DNA of 64,000 bases from Adiantum capillus-veneris (Eukaryota; Streptophyta; Polypodiopsida; Polypodiales; Pteridaceae), in NCBI GenBank assembly GCA_014529385.2, contig CM043962.1:124540470-124604469 (forward strand), in the 5' to 3' direction. The translations under genes and the position numbers were made by a program. Below are positions 58,208-64,000 of the stretch, piece by piece; within the stretch, counting starts at the first letter, position 1; each line of letters begins with the position of its first letter. Below the pieces are notes generated by a model, which searched no databases, had not been told where the DNA came from, and was given only the letters and a program-made list of their open reading frames with translations.

Positions 58208-58275
58208 GTTTCTAAAAAAAATAAAAAAAATAAAAAATAAAAAAAAAAAGAGAAGAAAAAAAGAAAAAAAGAGAA
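58208..58275 (+). repeat. A-rich tract beside the inverted integrase
   Basis: About 65 bases of almost pure A with a few T and G follow the integrase end. It could be a simple repeat at the inversion edge or the former T-rich region before the polypurine tract. It marks one side of the inverted segment. Confidence 0.8.
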
Positions 58276-58328
58276 TGCTACCAGTGAAAGCGGATATTGA
58301 CAATGGATGGGGTATGGCTTTCAAGGGT

Positions 58329-59447
58329 CTAGGAGACCAGTTCCTTTATCTCTTGGGATGCAGGAACTCTCCTTAAGACAGCATCTTTCCCTCTACAATA
58401 CAAGTCCTCATTCACTAAGCTATAGCTGGTAGACTTTTTTGCCAACCACCTACGTTCACTTTTACTCATACCAGAGGGTGCTTCACAATGCTCAAGAAAG
58501 TAAAGTAAATCATGCAGCTCCTCCTTTCCCTGGTATAAAGGAATTTTCACAAGGATAGCACCTACTATGAGAGTTTGTAGTTCTTCACCTGCTAAGGCAT
58601 CTGCTTCTCGATTTTGATCTCTAGGTACAAAGTGCACTCGAACTTCTTTAAAACCCTTCAACAAGGCCTTTGCTTCCCTCATCTTAATAGACAATTTGTC
58701 ATTTTTATAGGCCCATACACCAACCATTTGCTTAACAATCAACATGGAGTCACCAAAAACATTTAGCTTTGTGATGCCCTGAGAAAGACAACATTGCAAC
58801 CCTAAAACAAGGGCATGGTACTCTGCCTCATTGTTAGAATGAACCTCTTTTAGATGAAACCCTTTTGTAAAGATCTTCTCCTTCTCTGGACCTAATATTA
58901 CTATGCCTGCTGATGCCTTGTCTTTGGTCCTCTTGTAAGCCCCATCAAAATACAGACTGTGTGCTCCCAGTAGAACTTCAGGCTCCGGGATAGGCGATAC
59001 CTTACTAGGTGCCTCTTTCTTGGCCTTCTCATAACACCTTTGTGTGAGGACATCTGCCAAACAAGCACGGGTGGAATCCTCTACTTGTAGTGTGTAGTCA
59101 AACTCTTGAAGCTGCACCACCCACTTTGCTATTCTTTGAGACAATTCCATGTGTTGTAGGGCATATGGAAAAACCTCCCCAGTTGTGATCACCACAAATT
59201 GTCTCGGAAGTAAGTAAGCCCGAAACTTCTCCACTGCAAACTTAAGAGCTAGAACCAATTGCTCAGTTGCGCTGAAACCCTTTTCAGCAGCTGTCATCAC
59301 TCTACTAGAGAAGTAGACTGGTCTCATGAGAGATGTCTTTGGGTCTTTTTGCATCAAGACAGCTCCTAGAGCTTCTGGACCTACACTAGGATTTACATAG
59401 AATAATTCACCCCATGTGGGTTGTAGGACGACAGGCAATGAGCTCAA
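58329..59447 (-). pseudogene. RNase H plus second archaeal-type RNase H
   Basis: The first domain is the RT-linked RNase H (PEALGAVLMQKDPKTSLMRP, YFSSRVMTAAEKGFSATEQL). The second contains HSLYFDGAYKRTKDKASAGI, SNNEAEYHALVLGLQ, NVFGDSMLIVKQM and RDQNREADALA, the four acidic positions of an archaeal/bacterial-type RNase H1, known from Tat elements. It is in the same frame as the protease-RT stretch, separated by one TGA at 59,469. It degrades RNA in the hybrid and helps primer removal. It ends at 58,329 where the inverted integrase segment begins. Confidence 0.9.
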
Positions 59448-59468
59448 AATGGTTTTAACTTCTTGAAA

Positions 59469-61268
59469 TCACCTTTCACCCTCCTCACTCCATGTCAATG
59501 TAGTGTGTTTAGTGAGCTGCTGCAAAGGATAGATTGCCTGAGAAAGGAGATGTATGAATCGTCCCATGTAGCGAACCTTTTGAATGAAGGAAACTAGTTG
59601 CTTCACTTTTGAAGGAGTAGGTAAAGCTAACAATGTCTTTACCTTTTCAGGGTCAGCCTCAATACCATCTTGAGACACAACATGGCCTAGTAGAGTGAGC
59701 TTGCTCTCACCTATGTGGCACTTGTCTTTATTCAATTGCCCACCCAATTGGGCCAGACGGGTGAAACCTTCATCAACCTTGGACAGATGTACTTCCCTAG
59801 AGCTGTAAATGCAAAAATCATCAATGAAGACTCGTATGGACTTACCAAAGTAAGGTTGAAACACCAAGTTCATAAACCTCTGGAAAGTAGCTGGGGCATT
59901 AGTTAAACCAAAAGGCATAACTCTATAAGCAAAACACCCCCAAGGTGTTATGAAGGTAGTCTTTCTTTGGTCTTCATCTGCAATTCTGATTTGGAAGTAG
60001 CCTGAGTACCCATCACACACTGTGTACCTTTCATGACCAGCCACTTCATTTAGTATTTCATCTTGAAAAGGCAAAGGAAAATGGTCCCTTTTTGTGGCTG
60101 CGTCTAGAGGCTTGTAATCCACACATACTCTCCACTTCCCATTTTTCTTTGGTGCTACCACAACTGGAGACACCCACTCAGAATCTTCCACTGGGTAGAT
60201 AAATCCTGCCTGGAGTAATCTTTTTACTTCTTTTAAGAGTGCATCTTGTTGCACTAGCCCTAATCTCCTTATCCTTTGCACCACTGGTTTGGCACCTTCC
60301 TTTAATTGGATATGGTGTTGGGTTACCGTCACTCCTTTAATGTGCTCGTAATCAGTTATAAAGAGGCCAGCATGCTTCTTTAGTACCTGCAAATAGGGTT
60401 CTCTCTCTTCTTCTAGTAGGTCCTTAGCTAACATCTCCTCTAAGCCTGTGGCTTCTTCCTTGTTTAGAGAGTCTTGACCACCTTCTCCTTCTGGGTTTCG
60501 TAGTATTATACCCATGACTTCCAAAGATCTAGCATCCTCCTCAGATGACTCATCCTCAGATGAAGAGCAGCTGCTTGTGCTCCATTCATCCATAGAAGTC
60601 TCCATCTCTAGGTCTTGTTGTCTACCCTGCTTCATGTCATACAAAATTTTTTGTTGCTTGCCACCTACCTTATGATTTGGTCGCAACTCAAGGGAACCTG
60701 TCTCCCAATCTTGCCTAGCTTTCATAGCCATAAGCCAAGGTCTTCCAAGGATTAGCGGATAGCCCTCCCCCTTAGTTGGGATCACATAAGCATCAATTGA
60801 GATTGCCACACCAAAAGCTGAAACCTTCACTCCATTAACCTTTCCCACACAAGCCACCCTTACATTATTTGCCATCTTAGCTTGTAAGGAAGTTTGCTCG
60901 TTTACTTCCAAACCCAACCTGTGCATTAATTTCTCTGTCATAACACAAATCTCGGCTCCACCATCTACATACACATTGGAGACTCGCTGACTCTTAATCT
61001 CTGCATCAATGACTGGCACGATATCCTTCATGCCTCTTGCACTAATAGACCCAACTGACTTTGCCTTAGCCCTCCTGGTGCTGACCATCTTAGACCAGGT
61101 TCTACGCATCTTTGGGGAAAGGTGGAGGAGTTGCTGCCATGAAATCTTTGGTCCTTGCTTACTCACATCTGCTACCAGGTCGTAAGGTATGGATCCTACC
61201 CCAAGTGGAAAGTCTTCTACTCCTATGTGCCTCCTTGACCTACTCTTCCTTTTCTTGTCTCCTATCAC
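59469..61268 (-). pseudogene. Protease and reverse transcriptase of the Tat-like element
   Basis: The protease active site is VYVDGGAEICVMTEKLMHRL with a later YPLILGRPWLMAMKA. After an acidic linker, RT shows WVSPVVVAPKKNGKWRVCVD, YTVCDGYSGYFQIRIADEDQ, VMPFGLTNAPATFQRF and the catalytic box VFIDDFCIYS (FIDD). All key RT acidic residues appear present. The frame is continuous with gag upstream (stops at about 61,713, 61,550 and 61,299) and RNase H downstream. RT copies the element RNA to DNA. Confidence 0.92.
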
Positions 61269-61298
61269 TTGGGAGGAACCCTCATTCCCTTTATCCGC

Positions 61299-62408
61299 CT
61301 ATGAAGCTTCCATTTCATCAGTTCTTTGTCTTCTAACTCTCTTTATTGGCATGGAAACAGCTTCCTCCATTTTTTCTTTCCCTTTGTCCTTACCATTGTC
61401 AAGACTTATGACAGAGACATCTCTGTCCTCCCCTCCCGATGGTAGTGGAGGGATCTCTACTGGTGCTTGTGGTGGTGGAGGAGGGGGTCTCAATATTTGG
61501 ATTGGTGGAGCCACGTGTACATTTTGTTCATTTAGTGGCCTAGCTCAAGGAGGAGTGACTTGCTGGCAAGGAGGCCGTCTTTGATTACCATTTCCTTGAT
61601 AGCGTCGTGGATGGGGGCAATAATACATGCCGTGACCTACCTCTCCACAGTTGTAGAAAATGTACTCACGTGCTTGCCTTTGTCCTTCTTGTCTATTTCG
61701 TTCATTTCCTGGCTAGGGAGCCCTTACACCTTGAACCAGATTGATGGACAGGCTCTCTAGTTGATTGGTGATTTGTTGAAGTAATTCTTGTTGAGAGGAC
61801 TCTTCGTCTGTTGCTCCTGTCCCTGTTACTACCCTTGCCGTAGGTTGAGCTAGCGGTGGAGACTCCATTACCCCTTGTAGTTGAGCTTGGAATTTTAACT
61901 TCCTATCCTTCTCCCTTGCATAAGTCATAGCTTTATCAAAGGTATCTGGGAATTTACCTTTTACCTTTTCTCGAAGGATGGGGTAAAGCCCTGCCAGGAA
62001 ACAGTCCTTCTTTAGGCATTCTGGCGCCCTTTCTCCTTCACCTAGTGATGCACACCATTTCTCCCACAGGTTGGAAAACTTTCCTTCATAGCTTCTATAG
62101 TCATTGGGTGATGTTTGGCATAGCTCTAAGAGCTGTCTCCATATCTCCTCTGGAGGCTCATGGCGGAGAAATTCTTCGATGAAGGCCATCTTTAAGGACT
62201 CCCAATCTCTTCTTTCTTCAGGTTCCAAAGTTTGATACCATAATTTTGCACCTTTCCTCAAGACCAAAGGAAAGGCCCTTAACTTAGTAGCTTCGTCATC
62301 CCTTCTCGATACCAGAAAGGCCATTTCCAAATTATCCAAAAAGTCTGGAGCAACCTCCCGAGGCTTACCATAAAAATTAGGGAAGGCCATAAGTGAGAGA
62401 TTAAACAA
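61299..62408 (-). pseudogene. Gag of the Tat-like element
   Basis: The start at 62,408 leads into the retrotransposon gag domain (AFPLVLRKGAKLWYQTLEPE, ESLKMAFIEEFLRHEPPEEI, LWEKWCASLGEGERAPECL). After a TAG at 61,713 the same frame encodes a zinc knuckle whose first Cys is replaced (IFYNCGEVGHGMYYC), then a TGA, a Pro-rich stretch and a basic stretch to a stop at 61,299. Gag forms the particle; the lost knuckle Cys and the stops indicate decay. Confidence 0.88.
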
Positions 62409-62725
62409 TTACACAAACAGCTCCAATTTATTTTAAAATAGAGTATGGTAATTACAATTTGGAGCTTTAGCACAACTTAGCTCAAAATAGGATGAAGATC
62501 GACACATCAAAGGAATGGTAAGAGTCTAGTAAGGGTAGAATGACAGGATGAGGAGAGCGCAAGATTTTCCCAAGTCTCTCGGCTCCAAACAACAGGGCTA
62601 TTCTTTGCTGATAAAAGATTTTTCTATCAATAGAAATATTCACACGGATATGACGCACAAAATGGAAAGGAAACATGCGGGGATGATCATTCTCATTATT
62701 GGCATCCATACTTACACACAAGAGC

Positions 62726-63694
62726 CTAGCTTAGTTGCACCACCTTGGGACCAATGAGCCTGATCAGCCACAGAAGGTCAGCACCTCGGATCACTTCGAC
62801 TCTTCTTGATGCATGTGTGAAGACGTAAGGCGTGATGGCAACACTTTGTACAATGCTGAGCCTTTTAGCAAGCAACAATTGGATGCTATTACCATAATCA
62901 GCATGACGAATGAAAGTGACACCATTAATGTGCAGCACATCATCAACTAAGATAGTTTCCTTAGATTGAGATAACTTCTTGAAAATTAGCAGCAAAGGTA
63001 GGGTAGGGAGGCTTTTCACCCGGTCTCCAAAGCACTTTGGACAATATCCAAAGTGATCTTCATGCGGACAGGAGGTTGGCTTGGGATTGGTGGTGTCTGG
63101 ATTCACAAAGTTCACTGGGAGCACTCGCAGACGGGCGGCAATCTTGTAGGCAAGCCTTTGCCTCTTTGCTTCAGGAGGATTTAGGGGTGAGAGTCGTGGT
63201 TGCAAGTTGGAGGTTGAAGTTGGTTGCTCACTAGCCTTTTTATTGCCTGTAGTGGTCATGTAATCCCTTATTAATGAGATTAAGCCAAATGTTACCTTAC
63301 GCTTGAGCACGCGCTGCGGCCTTGGGCCACTTAGGTGTAGAGGTGATCTTCCTCCTCTTAGTCGGCTCCTCAGGAAAGAGAGGTCTGGTGATGCTTTCTC
63401 TTACCTTAATGTGTGTCACAGTACCTTCGTTTATGTTGATGTAGAATATTTCAAGCTCGTGTGCGTTGGAGGTTTCTGCAGCACTCATAGGTTGAGAGGA
63501 GAGGTATATCAAGCTCTTCTTCTCACTCTCCTTCGTTGGCGACGATCACGAACAAGGCATGTAGAAGAACTTACTTCTTGAATTTCAATGACACTGCAAC
63601 CTGGTAACAAGACCTCGATGAAAGCTATTAAGGCCTCTAAAGACTCCTCCTCTTTTGTTCTCCAATTTGCAAACTCCTCACGCCATTCGTCCAT
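62726..63694 (-). pseudogene. Extra ORF upstream of gag in the Tat-like element
   Basis: Three overlapping minus-strand frames (63,509-63,694, 63,297-63,512, 62,726-63,310) read MDEWREEFANWRTKEEESLE, then LEIFYININEGTVTHIKVRE, then a basic domain with CPHEDHFGYCPKCF (a possible zinc-binding pattern) and VLHINGVTFIRHADYGNSIQ. The frame changes suggest frameshifts or splicing. Tat/Ogre elements often carry an ORF of unknown role here. I cannot assign a function. Confidence 0.5.
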
Positions 63695-63767
63695 GTTGTA
63701 GATTGCACATCTTCATTGCTTGTGGACTGAAGGTCTGTGTAGCCCTCCTCCGTGGGGGCACCAAAAT

Positions 63768-64000
63768 CATAGCGGGAAAAAGAGTAGTGCAATCGGGTGG
63801 CCTCTATACTCGTGCACACTCCACAAACCACGCCTCATGCAAACAAGCAAAGAACAAAACAAAGGGGGCACCACCCTAAATTAAGAGGTTTAGGGACCTC
63901 ACACATAGTGCACATAGACAAGTGAGACTTCTGGCATTATGATGGCATCAAAACATATGGCAAAACACATAGAAACGAAGCTTAGGGACCTTATGTAGCA
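63768..64000 (-). repeat. 5' LTR of the Tat-like element, truncated by the window edge
   Basis: From ATAGCGGGAAAAAGAG the sequence is nearly identical to 55,335-55,568, with only a handful of differences in 233 bp. On the minus strand the LTR is followed by TTTTGGTGCCCCCACGGAGG, in the primer-binding-site position. Confidence 0.9.

Larger units (their letters stand above)
55335..64000 (-). mobile_element. Tat-like Ty3 retrotransposon, continuing past the window
   Basis: A direct repeat starting ATAGCGGGAAAAAGAG occurs at 55,335 and at about 63,768, so both are LTRs of one minus-strand element whose 5' LTR runs off the right edge. From right to left: 5' LTR, leader with an extra ORF, gag, protease, RT, RNase H, a second archaeal-type RNase H, an integrase in the opposite orientation, polypurine tract, and 3' LTR (55,335-56,864). 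The double RNase H and the ORF before gag are hallmarks of the plant Tat/Ogre group. LTR divergence is low in the 233 bp visible, so insertion is fairly recent, yet gag-pol carries four in-frame stops. Confidence 0.88.

Overview
This window is nuclear DNA of a land plant with a large, repeat-rich genome. The evidence is the plant-type Ty3 elements (a chromovirus with a C-terminal chromodomain and a Tat-like element with two RNase H domains), a dirigent-like gene remnant, spliced genes with consensus introns, and very long CT/GA/GT microsatellites. I cannot name the species. A fern or other seed-free plant would fit, but that is a guess. No bacterial, plastid or mitochondrial genes, rRNA, tRNA or CRISPR features were seen.

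Layout: (1) 1-6.7 kb is a minus-strand Ty3-like gag-protease retroelement that runs off the left edge; its tRNA-Asp-type primer-binding site is at 6205-6223. (2) 6.8-7.26 kb is the 3' part of a dirigent-like gene. Its last codons and about 1.9 kb of downstream DNA are duplicated in tandem at 9.88-11.84 kb. (3) 11,841-18,129 is a decayed chromovirus inside the second copy of that duplication. Its two 1.16-kb LTRs are inverted relative to each other, yet the element has a perfect 5-bp target duplication, and the first tandem copy preserves the empty site. (4) 23,137-34,438 is a second Ty3-type element with 2.26-kb LTRs; a solo LTR of another family (25,194-25,998) sits inside its 5' LTR. (5) 36.3-41.6 kb is a MULE-like DNA transposon (DDE transposase with SWIM finger) flanked on both sides by arrays of a short palindrome. 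(6) 42.2-55.3 kb is a compact block of five spliced genes on alternating strands: a Ulp1-like protease (-), an unknown gene (+), a gene encoding a histone H3-like domain joined to a Ulp1-like domain and an FCP1/HAD phosphatase-like domain (-), another unknown gene (+), and a probable RNase H-fold transposase (-). (7) 55,335-64,000 is a minus-strand Tat-like element that cuts off the 5' end of that transposase gene. Its integrase lies in the opposite orientation to the rest of pol.

The most interesting object is the gene at 46,704-49,470. Five exons join through consensus splice sites in one frame (818 codons with the stop) and combine an H3 tail and histone fold, a Ulp1-type cysteine protease domain and an FCP1-homology domain. 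I know of no described protein with this architecture. It sits among protease and transposase genes, so it may be cargo or machinery of a large, previously undescribed DNA transposon, or a host gene caught in a repeat nest. Most genes in this block carry in-frame nonsense codons, mostly TGA. This suggests methylation-driven decay, so this copy is probably not intact even if relatives elsewhere are.
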